Assembly (NCBI GenBank): GCA_002633005.1
Contig: NMRA01000357.1
Span: forward strand, 196,894-260,893
Length of the DNA: 64,000 nt
Direction: 5' to 3'
Source: Phoronis australis
Taxonomy: Eukaryota; Phoronida; Phoronidae
Shown: in pieces, positions 23,301-38,300 of the stretch
Position numbering within the stretch: the stretch's first letter is position 1
Layout: the number at the start of each line of letters is the position of its first letter
The notes under the pieces: generated by a model
Databases searched by the model: none
What the model was told of the DNA's origin: nothing
Seen by the model: the letters and a program-made list of their open reading frames with translations, nothing else
Program-made: the position numbers and the translations under genes

Positions 23301-26300
23301 GTTTAGCAGACTTTGTTAGGAATTTTCAAATTTTGAGGGTTGTAGAGGGATACAGAGCATTAATTTGTGTCAGAGGACTGATTTAATCAAACTGAAGCTC
23401 ATCGATATTCGAAGGAAGTCATGTAAAAATTGTCACGTTACACACTTCATCGAAGCTGCATAGCCCATAATGAGGTTATCGCAAAGCAATGATCATTGCT
23501 AAGCACATTTTTTTGTTTTATCACGAGGTAGAAAGACCATCTCGCCACGAGCTGTCTCATCTAGAACATTCAAACAGGGTCTGGAAATCATGTAACATGA
23601 GTCCGCTCAAAATACTTCATCAAAGAGACGCTTCATTCATTTTGAGATTGGCAAATTTAAGAGTAAAGGATTTCGAAGCAGCAGAGATGATGCCCAATAT
23701 TTTATGTACAGCTCGAAACGAATATCAGATGATTCTTTTGCCTGAAAGGAGGTAACTTTGGCCGAATATTAATCAGTATCATAGCACACTTGAGTTCTAG
23801 TATATTTTGTAAAATGGCTCCATTACGGCCACCCTACGAGACTGTATAGGAATTTCCTCTCCTTTATACAATTGTCATACATGTAGGTACGTGAGGTATT
23901 TCGTAATTACATTGGGTTATACCGTATAGCCTAAGCGGGAAAATGGTTGCGTTATTTTGAGAAAATATTAACTTTCAGATATTGACGAGTGTGAGCAGTC
24001 TCTGTGTCACTCAAAAGCCACCTGCACCAATACAAAGGGATCGTACACTTGTCAATGTGTCTCTGGTTATACTGGAAATGGCTGGTCATGTGAAGGTAAG
24101 AATTTATAAGAACGTGATTGATTTAACATACTGGATGGTAAAACTACTCGGACTGAGGCTGCAAATTGGTCGCAGGTTGACCTTGTACATGTATGTTATT
24201 AAAATGAAGTTTATAACTAATTGAAAGGAGACGCGTATTCTGTTATTGCTTCACACTGCTTTTACTGACATTTGACATATACATGTAGGTCTACACATAC
24301 TACATATGGATACCCAAACGCATAACTTTACGATTAGATGAGAATCGGTTTGACCATAATATGTGTTGGGAGGGGGGGGGGGGTGAAATAAATGACNGTG
24401 GATAACTTGAATTTTTCTATAAGCTGGCGCTCATTTTTGATCCTTGAGAAAAGTGTCATGAAATGTTATGATGTAAATTTTTTTTACAGATTTCAACGAA
24501 TGTATTCTTTCTCCCTGCGGTTCTGGTGCCTCGTGTGTGAACACTGCTGGGTCGTACAGATGTGAATGTCGACTGGGTTTCGTACTGAATGGCGCGAAGT
24601 GCGAAGGTAACGCGTACGTTGATAAACGATGGACTTGCATGAGCAAAAATCCACATTTTCAAAGTCAGAGAGTTTTCGACTTTACTGATTTTCAGAACGA
24701 TCTTTTATAGTTTTCTAAGATTTTCATATTTTGCCTTTTTCAGATGTCAACGAATGTCAATCGAACCCTTGTGACTCCAAAGCAGATTGCTCCAATACTA
24801 TGGGTTCCTTCACGTGCCTGTGTAAAGACGGATATTCTGGAGATGGGATGACCTGCGAAGGTTCGATTTGTCTACCTTGTTATACCTGGATTTCCAATCC
24901 ATTGACAATTTTTATGGATAGAGAGTGATGTCATACTTGCAATGACCGCAAATAAAACACCTGCATCGTGAGATGACAGACGGCGAGCAAATTCTTAGCT
25001 CGCTTGGGTGAGCTTGCAACAGTTTTCGTTGATCAAAAGGGTCAGTAACCAGAAGGCGAGACCGGCTCGGCCACAAAATGGCCGCCAAACGACATATGAT
25101 AGAAATCGACGATACTTCGGGAGTTCCCGAAAAAAGCTCTTCAAAGCACATTTTGAAAACAATATTGAAAGCTATACACTTTTCAACACTGTGTATTTTG
25201 TACATAGTTTGCTCTTCCTGAAACCAGTTTGTCTTAAGCGAGCGGAGATCACTGTGACAATTTCTTGGGAAATCCTGGCACATTCAAATCTCGGTTATCA
25301 GATAAAATGAGCAAGGGAAGCAATAGAAATGAAGTGTATTACAAAATGTCGTGCTTTTTGCCATAAAATTCCCAAAATAATGTGGATATGAATTTGACCA
25401 TGCATCACACAAATAATAGACGTTAGTGTTAAATTAGGAAGTAAATCAAAAAAAGTCTTCCAGTAGTTGCAATGAATTATGAATAGTGTAAACATTAAAT
25501 TGTGGACGATCAACTCAACGTCCAAATGCAACAGTATGATTTACCCAATTTTTTGGAAACAGGGTTAGAGAGTTCACACGATCAATTGTGAAATAAAACT
25601 GATGAAAACGGACACCTGTTGCAGTTTATGATTAGTGGTTATTACGAATCAAAAATTAGTGTTAAGCTAAACGTGGCATCTCACGCGAGCAGTCTTTGAA
25701 TCACAATTGCAGTTGCGCCAGACCTAGACACATCTAGTGATCCTTGCAATTCAAACGAGGTGACTTACATCAAACACCCAGTGTCTGACATTCCCTACAG
25801 AAGCGCCAATGTGACTACAAGCAAAACCGTTGATAAACATCTGCTTTGTGACATCGGTTTGAAACAAGGTGAGTCTGAACAGTTGTGTGTTCTACTTATT
25901 TATACGTACACACACACATGCGCGCGCGCACGCACGCACGCATGTGCACGCACATACATGCAAATGCAAACACGCAAGAATGTTAGTAGAATTACCTGTG
26001 AATGCAAGACAGTGAATTATCATATACTAGGCGGACCACGAAGGATAAAAATCTTCAGTAAGTGTTAACAAAATACAAATAGTGGAATTTCTTGCAAAAC
26101 GAAAGAATTTTGTCTCCACTCTCATTTCATAAAAAAATGAAGATTTCTTATGAAAGTTACAGTGCATGAGCCAAATGCATGGACATTGTATACATCAATT
26201 AATAAAATCCAATTAAGTTCAGAAGCGAAGTTCGAGCTAAATGTTTCTCTTCTGTGACCTATAGGGTGGTATATGTTCTTGGCTCCATCAACACCCTACC

Positions 26301-29300
26301 AGGCGTCTACATCTACCATGCATATGCCAACACGTTGTGTCAAGGAGTATCACTGCGAGACTAAGCATCCCATTTGGATGAGAGGTAATCGCATCCCTCA
26401 ATTCTGTTCTTGTACGTCCTGATGCGTTTAAATGTTTTGTCTGTGCGCTACTTACAGCAGCGCATCAATATGTCCAGATGGTAAAATGCCACGTAAACTA
26501 CGGTAGTGTTGTCTTAAGTAATAAGTAACATCTGCTGGAATTTTAATTGAATACGTTTGGGTGTTGAGTGTTAGAGACGAGATGTTCTTTCCTCATTGAC
26601 AACAAATGTGGAGACACATTTGTACAGGCAGGTGGGGTACCTGGGTTCTCAGGGTGCCTGGACCACACAAGTGTTTTTAGCCATCTGATTAGAGAGGCAA
26701 ATCAAAGAGGAAAGATTGATCTGTACATGTATATAGTGCGCATAAAAATCTTGTTAACCTACACAGCTTAGGAGTATTACAGTGTTCAGGGGCAGCAATA
26801 GACGAAATTGCGACATGAGGACGGATGAATTTCATGCCTAGAAAAGCAAGACTATAATTGGGCGGCCAGCACATTTTTTTGAAAACTAAGATTGCCAGGA
26901 GCTTGGTTCGGTGCCGTGTTGACATCCCTATATGTTACCTATAGGCTGTGACGGTTTATCGTTTGATTTTCGTAAATTATAGGTTCGTGTGTTAATGACA
27001 GTTATAGAAATCTGGTGTGGTTAATGACCTCTGAAAACTCATGACAAGACATTCGCATTTGTCAAAATATTTATATTTTTGAGGACTTATTTACGGTTGA
27101 ATTGCAGTGATTTTATTCCGTTGCCCACGCTGAGGCTCTGGCGGTTTATCCATGTAGGGCGTTTGCGAAGTTTGTATAGAGTTAAATGAACGAATGAAAT
27201 CAGCTGGTGATGAAGAATCAATTCATGGAATTTTCATGAATATCTACGGTTCAAATGAAATCTTACCATTACATTATGTCCGTTCGTACTATAACATTAT
27301 TCGACTTCATTCGTTAGTACTGACTCTGCGCCGGTTCACACAAATCTTTTTAGATTGGCACAACTTACAGTTTTAACAGATAAGTACCAACGTGATCCGT
27401 AGGTACATAAGTGGCTCAAAAAGTAACTCTTGCATCCTTCCTTCTTACTTAAACTTTACCTGTACAGAAACGATTGATTTGAAACAAAAAATACACTTAG
27501 AACAACGTTGAGCATTGAAATGCGCCTGTGAATGCACTCAAACTGTGTACATATGGAATGTATTTAGTACCATAAAATGGCCATTTAATGGCACAGAATA
27601 CGTCGAAACCACCCAAAATTATAAAGGTGTTCTCGTCCTCGCCTCTAATACAAAACTAGAGGAGGACACATTGGTAGTCCATGGGTCCAGCTTTATAGAA
27701 GTGCAATTGCTAAATTTCATGAGATCCTGTTAGGGGGTTTAGAGATACAGACAGCAGCAGTCGTCGGACACCAGGACGCCCAGACACATGACGACGATAG
27801 ATGGAAATGCAGTTTGATTCAGGAGTTGAACGCTGATGCCAATTTTAATATGCCCTGGTTCTACACCTCTCATTGACGTTCGAACACCTGTATTTCGAGA
27901 CAGAAAGGTTACATCAAAGGAGGTTACAGAGTGACTACGTTGACAACCAAAGGGCGAGGAACCGTCTTCATACTGTAAAACTTGAGTCCCGATGGCGAGT
28001 AAGGAGACCGCGGCTGACAAAAGTTTATCACCAAAATAGTATGAGATGGTGTCGAAAGGGAGATTGATGAAGCCAGCAATAATGGGGGATAATACTGTTT
28101 TCCGATGAATCTCGATTCTGTTTGAGATCATTGGATAAACGGCTGATGGTGTGGATACGACCGGGGAAAAGGCACACCAATAGATGCATACATTACTTGA
28201 ATGACACCCTTTAACAGAGACAGTGTCGTGGCATGGGGCGGCATCTCAGCCACCGGGAAAACGGCTTTCTTCACCTCTGCACTGACTTGGATGTCCAAGC
28301 GATAACATACACACTCACATACTGGACCCTGTAGCTAAACCTTATTTCAGGGGTCTTTAGTTTTTATTTCCTACTATGATCGGAATTAATATCTTTTCAG
28401 TTAATTGACAGGGATTAGGAATCCTAGAAAAAAGAATAGATGTCTATGAATATACAGACATCGTTTCAGATACAAAAAATAATGTTAAAAAGCAATATGG
28501 CAGTCCGGTATATCATTTTGACAAAGTTCAAAATATTTCGAACAGTGAGATTCAGTTTGTTATAAGTGATCAAATATTTTAGATGTGCTGTTAATGGAAA
28601 TAAGAAAAAAATCTATTTTTACTCGATTCAAAAAAGAGAAAAAATAGATAGTCAAGAGAATATGTTAGAGAAAGAAATAGAGATTTTTATTCTGATATCA
28701 GTCCTTCTGAAAAAAGGTAAAATATAGAACCTTATTGTTTCAAATAAGCTTCTCGATAATTTTGCTATGGAGCTTGAGGGACACATAACACATGAAGCAC
28801 TCTGGTCTGTATTGAAAAGATCAGAAACTGAAAAAAGCACCGGGTCAGATGGATGCACAATTAATTTTTCAAGTTTTTTTTGGAAAGATTTAGATTACTT
28901 TGTTATAAGACACATATATGACAGCTATGAAAAAATCTAAATGTCAAACACGCAAGAAACGGGGGTTGTAACTTTAATTTCAAAGCCAAATGAGGCTAAA
29001 AATTCATAAAAAATCAGTAAATCAATAACTTTGCTCAACAGCGTTTACAAGTTGGCATCCAGATTTATTGTTAGACGAATGAAAAAGGTACTTGGATATA
29101 AAATTTTCCCCGAATCAGACGGGATTTATAAAAGAGAGATGTATGGGTGAAAACATAAGATTGACCTATGATATTATGAATTTTTGTGAAAAGAAATGGT
29201 ATACCGGGGCTGTTATTACAAATAGATTTTGAAAGAGCCTTTGATAGCTTGCCATGTAACTTCATAACTACAGGGTGTAACGTTTTGGATATTTTTAATT

Positions 29301-32300
29301 GCAAGGCCTCAATCGTTGGATTAAAACCTTTTATAATAGTCCGGAATCATACATTGTGCAAAACGGGTTTCTGCCCAGAGGTTTTACTCTACACAGGGGC
29401 TGCAGACCACGTGATCCTCTTTCTCCATATGTCTCGCTTTATGTGCTGAAATATTAGCTGTAATGACGAAACACGATAGAGAAATGAAAGGCATTCAAGT
29501 TTATACTTACTCCGTATGCTGATGACACGTTTTTCTTAGATAGTTCTCGGCGTAGTTTGGGAGCTACATGTACTACGGAAGTTTTGAGTAAATATGCAGA
29601 AATGTCTGGTTTGAGAGTAAATTGTTCCAAAACAAACGCTATTTGGATGGGCAGTAAAACATTTTGTAAAGATGATTTCTATCATGCAAAATGGAAGTTA
29701 GAATGGGGCATAACGGAATTTAAGATGCTAGGTATCAAGTTCAGTGTTAACCTAGCAAAACTTATTGACATCAACTACAATGAGAGGATCGATGAAATCA
29801 ATAATCTTATTAAACTTTGGTCTAGACGAAAAATCTCTTTTTTGGGAAAGTTACGGTGGTTAAGACCTTGATGGTGCCAAAAATTATTCACGTAATGACA
29901 ACCCTGCCTACCCCATCAGGCACTATTATGAATAAGTTGAGCGCAAACATTTTAAAGTATATTTGGAATACCAAAATTGAAAGAGTGTAGAAAGGTGTAT
30001 TAATAATTAAAACTTATGAGGAAGGGAGAGAGAACATATTGAATATAATTCCCTTTAACAAAGCTATAAAAATCATTGATAAAAGGACCACTTACCTCTG
30101 AATCAAAATGGGTAAAACTATTTGAAGTTATAACAGGGATTGCAAAATCAAATATAACAAATATTTTAAATGGTTTTATTGAAAATCATAGTGAAGCAGT
30201 CAACCCTTTTTGGAATGAAAATCCAAGTAACTGGTCTCAACAAGTTTATGGCATAATCATGGAATAATAATGGACAGAAAATCTTCTTTAGCAAGTATGC
30301 TAGTGGTGGTGTTCTTTTTATTAATGACCTACTTGATGGAAATAACAGGGCCCGGTCTCTAATCTTTGTATTCGAAACGAACTCGAAACTATTTTTGGCA
30401 ATTTCTCTGCTCCTTTTGTGCGAACTTAAGATAATTGGTTATCAGACTGTGCTCGAATACATTATAGTTTATGCATGGGAGTTCCTAGTTCAAGTTTGCC
30501 CATGAAGACCCTTATATTCGTGCTACAAACTCGAGTAAAAACTCGAAATTTTGAGTTCAAACTCGAACTTATTGTTTTAATACTGGGTTTACAAACTGAT
30601 AACTAAGGGCAATAAATTATCTACGTAAGTTATTGTGTACTCGAGCATAGAATAATAGACACTTGTCTTGAGTTCGCCCAAAAGTAGAGTAGAAAATGCC
30701 AAACCTAATTTCGAGTTCCATTTCGTGTAAAAAGATTGGAGACCGGGCCCTGGTTTTACTGAATTTAAAAAAGATGTTCCCTGATTAAGTCTATTAGGTC
30801 GTTTCTGAGGAGAATACCATTAGAAATACAGTTAATTAACATATATGGACTAATAATACCTTTTAATATCCGTAATTTTTTAACCTAAACGTCGTGATAT
30901 ATGAAATTATTTGCCAGAACAAACTTTTGCCTATTGACCAAAAAAGATTTCAAGAAGAAGGTTATAACTTTCGAAGTGAAGACTGGAAAAATTAATATTC
31001 ACAGTCTTTTAATACTACTTACGATTTCAGGTTATGGACACTGCAGTTTTAACTATTACATAGAATACTTGTAACGAACTCTTTTCTTAAAAAATAACTT
31101 GGTGGACTCTGATGTATTTACTTTCTGCCAGTCACAAACTGAAACAGTGGATCACATCGTTTTCGAATGCAATAATGTAAACATATTGATAGAAGGATTA
31201 CGCAATTGGGTGTTATTGGTAAAAGGTATAAATGTGGCTATTGACAAAAAACAATGATTTTTAGCATGACCAAAAGTAACGAAGATAAATGCATAAAACA
31301 TACCGAGAGTGGTGTAGATTTAGTAATATCCCACGGTCTCGTTCGATAGGCGAAATAATGTCTCGTGGGATGTTACTTCATCTACGACAATCGAGGCACG
31401 TTTTGAAGTTATCCCCATACTTTTCGAATTCCTAAGTTTCTTTCATTTTTGGGCAGATTTTTTAAACACTTCACTCAGACTGTTCACGTGACGGATCACA
31501 TCCTATGTGTATGTACTTGCGCGTTAGGCTGCAAGTTTTCTCTTGTATAAAGAAACAGTTTTAAATGTACCGATTTATTACTTGAAAAAGATATAACAAA
31601 GATGAAAACAACGGTACCTGTGCATTAAACATCTCCTGAAAATAGATAGATAACAACAATATTTGATATTGTAGTTATCGAGGAATTGGTGCTTCAATTG
31701 CACACTATATAATATTTAACATTTGAAATTTGAGACAGAACTGTCATATAATTAACAGTCCTTTTTCAGAGATTACGATTGAGATCTCATTGCATGTTGA
31801 GTGATATTTACACTGTTATAATTGTATTACTTTAAACTATTTTCTGAAAGTTTGATGATCGAACCGGCTAACGACGTCTAGTTGACATTCACCTACCTTT
31901 TGAACTTTCCATGTCAGAGGTCGCTGTTGAAGTAGTGCGGGGGTGAATACGGAAAACATTTTTACATGGCCGTATTGGACTCGACTGATTCAACGCGTAT
32001 GGGATAAAATTTTAAATTGGACAGGGGAAAGTTACTGGTTTCGTGCCACTGAAGGATGCGCCCCTCTGTACGTCAGGCTGATGTAGCCGCAGAATCAGGA
32101 GCTATCTCATAGCCCTTAGTGGCTTCACACGTACATGTACAACCACACATGTGATTTAGAAGAACAATGATAATGCTTTAGCTACAAAACACGGTTGAAG
32201 AAAAGTCCATTTACGTGACCGGTTTTCTAATTCGTACCTTTCAGACATCAGAATCTTACCAGGGGTACTATACAAATAACTATTAATATTTTACCAATCA

Positions 32301-35300
32301 AAGAAGAAAAAGGAAGCACTGCAAACAGTCAAACCTTTTACTGGCAACAAAATAGGCAACATCACGTGTTCTCACTTGAAACGCACGTCAATATCTCACG
32401 TAATCTCGCTAAGTCTTGCTTTTTAGCGAGGTCCTCGCGTTACTAAACTCAACCTCAGATGTCTTAACCGGTTGTCCCGGCGGAACGGCAAACTACATCC
32501 AATATAAAAGACACTAGGCTCTTGCATATATTCCAATAAACTACCAATATGCTTCGTTTGTTTCAGGAACAATACCTTCACCAACTGACGGTATCGTCAG
32601 CCGCCAAGCATGCCTCACCGCAGGAGACAACTGTTGCGCCTACACCTTTGCCTTGAAAGTCAGGGCCTGTAAATCACTGGTCGCATATTATTTGACACCG
32701 CCTAAGACGTGTGCTTCTGCGTATTGCTTTGGTAAGTTTGAACTGCAACGTACATGTATTTAAAATACTGGCAATCTAAGCCGAACAGAAAATTGTCTGG
32801 TATTCCAGTTGCGAACTCAGAAATCTCTTATCATCAAATAAGGTACATAGTACTTTCTATTGACATAGATCAATATTTTAGCGGTACTTAATCTATATCA
32901 GAAGTGAACAATGGGGCGCTAAACCAGATAAACACAACGAAGTAGTCTTCTTCAACTTTGGGATTCTTTGCTACCAGTGACTTTCCAATTTGAAAACACA
33001 CAATGTATGGTTATAATTTGAATGACAGAGCATCACTAAATACGACTAAGACTAGAGAGGCAAGGTAAACTCAATCTTGACCAGAGTGGCTCCCCAACTT
33101 TGCAGCAGCCGACATGTTTTCGCGCTATATGTACCACTACAGCTATACTAGGAGTGCTATTTTGAGCCTGAGCATTTCCGCGATTACCGAGGTTTCTTGC
33201 TCTATTCAAACTTTTTGGTGGGACACAGTTAGTACAAACCAGTCTCCAATAGAAACCGGGAATACTTAAGGTTGGCTGAAATTAATGAAGATCGGGTCAA
33301 CTATTTGTCGTCTTAGTTTTGGGCTAAGTAACAAAACACGAGGTCTTTGAACTAAGAGCACTAGCGAAATGAAAAATGTCAGCCTTGCTGTGTGAAGCAA
33401 ACGTGTTAGTTGCACTCAATACTAATAAATATTTTGAATGAATAAAAAAATTCAACACAACAAAATTAACAGTGTACTGAACTTTTAAACCATTTTAATG
33501 GTTTAAAAGTTCAGTACACTGTTAAAAACTTACATTAATGAACAGACCTTTATGACCATATGCATAGTCACTAGTCAGAAAACTTACAGTAGGCGTGTCT
33601 AGGATCTTCCAACTTGTGGGACCATTGGCCTCAATTCTTATCTGGTGGGGTTGACGAACTGTAAGATCACCGTGGACTCTGGCGTTACCGCAGCCGAACG
33701 GAACACAGCACTTAATATTCGTCATGTTACGCGCTAAAATCATTAAGTGTCATTTAACAATTCAGTCATTGAACACGCTTGTGTGCTACCTTGCTTAGCC
33801 TCTTTTTCACTTCGTCTGGGAATATATGAATTACTTTTGAGATCTGTCTAGAGCTGCTTTAAATGAATATGGATCATTGGCGTAGCAACCTTTCTTTTAG
33901 TAGGGCAAAGAAAATGTGAGATCCATGCAAATCATTGATACTGATTATTACGACTTTTTCAGGGAAAATTAATACTGATGTTACTGGATATTTATTAAGT
34001 GCCTTAGTTAATTGTTTTTAAGGTAGCAAGACATTACAAGATTGAAATATAAGAGCTTCGTCAAGTTTTATTCACTGGAAACATAACATAGGCGCAGTTA
34101 TATTTCTGATTGTTGAAGGTATCTGACCAGACAAATACTTAATTTGAAGAAAATACCCAGAGGGAATTTTAACCGATGGTCATTGCATCGATTTTCAGGA
34201 GAACACGTGGCGTGCCCGCCAGGTCAGGTATCACCAACTGGGTTTACTCCAGGATGCAAGCGTAAGTGTTGACGCTTGTTTTCTCGAATTATTGTACACC
34301 CAGCTGCTTCATACCCACTTGACTTCGCATTCCGGTCCCAAACATCGACATAGCGTCTATTTGTATACGGTAGTAGTGCGTGTAGGATACTTTTGAAAAC
34401 GACTGTGATGATCAAATCCTTATCAATGTTCTTATGAAATATAAAAAAAAAACTGGGAGTGAGATTTGAAATCCTCGAGAGAACCCATCTCAAACAGTGA
34501 AGATTTCTTTCCAGTTTGTGACACATTTAAAAAAACTTGTCTACCTCTGGCAATGAATTAATGATACTTGATGAATTATCTGTCTGGTTGAGATTGCTTG
34601 TAACTACTTTTAAGTTGTTACAAGCAATCTCAACCTTAAAAGGAATAAATTCATCATTAGCAAAATTCTTTCGCCAAGTATATATAACTCTGACATCAGT
34701 TTTTTGTTTTTTATTAGTCTACAAGTCGCATTTTTGTCCGATTTGCACGATATTCACACACAACGTCTGACTCCGGAATAGCTCAAGTGCTATTATTTTT
34801 CGTTTTGATCGAATTCAAGATGGCGGACGTAGCGACCATTTTGTTCGAATTTAGATTCAAATGCTCATAGAGGCCGCAGTTTTTGATATGCACGGCCGAA
34901 AATCTGCACGATTATTATTAGCAGATGTGTACTACACATGTGTCGTAAATCCTTAGCTTACGGTCAAAGATGGCGGACTATCGGTCGTTGCTTTTGGGCA
35001 TTTCGATTTCAGGAGGGAAACTAAATATTGTTTCCTGTAGAGGGCGCATCGTTCAACCAATTGCTTAGGAATTTTCCCTGTGTTAGTTTCCTGCGAGAAG
35101 GTATTATCAAGTGCTACTTAAGCGAATGTTGTTTTCAAAATGGCGGATCTGACGAATTTTCATCACTTTTCAATCGTACTGGGGTTTTATTTTGAACAGA
35201 AAGGGCAACTTACGTGAAATTTTGCATGATGGTTTTTAAGGTACCTGTGTACTCTCACAAATAAACGTCGCCAACATTTTCCCCAGACTTACCGTTATTG

Positions 35301-38300
35301 AGCTATTTGGCTTTCCACTTAAAAGAATGGATTTTTCTCGAAAATGTGAAACTACTCATTTAAACGGACTTTCAGAGGATGTTTTCCATTTTTCGCTAAG
35401 ACGTCTTCATGTCTTTTTCAAATTATTCGGGATATTCTGATGACGCTGGTCATCATCATCGTTATTCTCATTTATTCAGTATTCCATGTCACCCAATTTC
35501 AGTCTCCAAATAACCTTCCTTTTGTTGCGAGAATGAAGTCACCAAGTGTGGGCGGTCGTGCCACAAACTTAAAATTGTATTCGTATCGTATCCATGACAT
35601 TTTTTCTCTCCAACGTCGTTGTCAATTTAGTCAATTTCGCCAAGTGTCACTCCTCCGAGCGCTTTCAGTGTAATACATTGTTATCCTAGTGTGATGGCGT
35701 TTGGTGTTTTTTTAATATTTATTAAGCAAAGCATATTTATTAAACAACTTTTTTGACAAGTTGTTTACCTGCATGTAATCCATACATCTATATTGAAAAC
35801 GTAAGTATTTTTTTATATATGGGACACCAATAATGTTCAAGCGTGTAATTTAAACCTCAGAGAAAATTCACGCTCATGTCTTTGGAACGTTAGTTATAAA
35901 ACGCAGCACCAAAATTAAGGTTATCTCAAACTTTATCTATTGTTACCCGTATATCAAAAAACAGGCTTTGTCAACTAGTAAAAGTATACATTTTCTGAAG
36001 GAAAAAATCAGGGACTGTAAAAATATATTTTATGTTAATGTGTCGTCATTATTATCACGTCAATTCCCTTTTAAGTCAAATTTTCATTTAAAGAAAGGTA
36101 CATAGTAAAATAACTCCTCGGTCGATTTTAAAGGAACCTTTTTGATATAAAACTCTACCATTTAACTCATTGATACTGTAAGGAATTTTCGATGAGTCTT
36201 TTAGTTTGTTTTTATGACAAATCAACTCGCAAAACGTAAGATATTTTTGTAAAAATAGCAGTCGTATTAATCTTTCTTAAATTACGCAGAAACTAGGCCT
36301 TTATATCAAAATTCCTAACCGTGGTTCTAAGACTGCTGAATAAATATTTAGTTTGGAAAATTTCAACGAGTTCCACCGAGCTGTTTTCGAGAACTCGAGT
36401 TCCTACATTCAAATTTAGTCGATTTCACGAAGCTGAGAAAAAGCAAATTAACTTGGGAGACATGAAAATGCCAGGGTCCTCGTGAACTCAATCTTGAGGT
36501 ACTTGGTGATTAAAGGACTGTGAGTTGTGGGAAGTAAACAAGCTAAGCGGGAGTTTCACTTTGAGTGACAGGTCTGTGACCTTTGACCTTAGATAAAAAC
36601 TACACGTATTTCAATTCGGTTGAAGGTGGTTCTGAGGTGGTTCTGCTAAATCCTTTTCTCTTGCTAGACGGTGTATATTTCTTATTTGTTCAAATTTACT
36701 CAAGAACGAAGACCTGGGCCCGGTCTCTAATCTTTGTACTCGAAACGAACTCGAAACTATTTTTGGCAATTTCTCTGCTCCTTTTGTGTGAACTTAAGAT
36801 AATTGGTTATCATACTGTGCTCGAATACATTATAGTTTATGCATAGGAGTTTCTAGTTCAAGTTTGCCCTTGAAGACCCTTATATTCGTGCTACAAACTC
36901 GAGTAAAAACTCGAAATTTCGAGATCAAACTCGAACTTATTGCTTTAATATTGGGTTTACAAATTTTGAACTAAGGACAATAAATTATCTACGTAAGTTA
37001 TTGTGTACTCGAGCATAGAATAATAGACACTTATCTTGATTTCGCCCAAAAGTAGAGTAGAAAATGTCAAACCTAATTTCGAGTTCCATTCCGAGTAAAA
37101 AGATTGGAGACCGGGCCCAGGTATCTTGTTAGACGTATGTGAAATTTTGTAATAACGGCTAATTTTTGTTAATAAGGTTTGAGATATCCTTAAGTAGTTA
37201 TTCAATCTCTAACAATAGTGTTGCAATAATTTTTGTTTTCAAAATTCACCATAGTCATTGATGAATCGCTTTAATCAAGATAATTTGAGCGATTTATAAA
37301 TAAAAGTTTCAATCCAAACCATTTTGTAGCCGCCTCATAAAACACCCTAAACCAGTCCAGTTCATTTATTTTTAGCAGCTTTAGCCATCCAAATACAATT
37401 AAAAGCATATCCTCGAAACAGTCTTATTCTTCCCTCAAAGCTGGTGACTTTGCCATAAAAAGATGAACCAATTTGCGTGAGGGCTAGCATTCTATGACAG
37501 TATATTTGCCAAGAGAGTTAAAAATCTTGGACCAGGTCACTAAACATTTTAGACTTTCTAAATATGTCAGTATAATTTAGTAGAGGAGTCTCAGAATTAA
37601 CACTGGAATTTATGCAGAGAAAGTAAATTAAGGTTTGGGCCAGGGGATTTTGACATCTCTTCGTGCCTATCCACATGCAGTTGTGGAGGCTCATAGAACT
37701 GTATATTAGAAGACGTCTGTTTGACCCCAATTTTATGCATGCTTATTTACAGCTTCAACCATTGCCGAACTGCAAAGTGATCCAGACCTTAAACTTGACG
37801 TCACGTCCACATCATTCAGCTACACGTGTTCAGTGTCATTACCTACCGAAAATGATCCCGTTATTGTCGACATTATGTGGCTAGCCGGTGTCAACCGATT
37901 CGATTCTAAGCCCTCGGAAACTCAACTATCCTTAGAAACAGATACCATTGAAGGGAAGAAGCTGTCGTCCCATTTCGGCAAAGAGGTGCGCCCTGCAAAC
38001 AACTGGTGACTCCTAAACAAAAAAGATAATTGACACAATTCTTAGAAATATATCATACTCTTTATCACGTGTCTTTAAAACCGTGATGCAGTGCGCGACG
38101 AACCCTTGTTTGGCGAGTTTTGATGCCAAAACGATAATTTTTAATAAGACTATTTACCGCAACAAAACGAGGACAACCTTAAAAACATAAAGGGATTTCC
38201 GACTGGAAGAACTGAAAAATCGTTACTAAATCCAATGCATCGGAGGTAAATAATTGAGGCGCTGAGACAAACGCAAGCCAAGCGCCTAGTTGCTGGCTTT

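Noticed and set aside
23489..23755. 88-residue open frame in intron 5
   Set aside because: No recognisable domain, no splice context, and length is within chance expectation for this composition.
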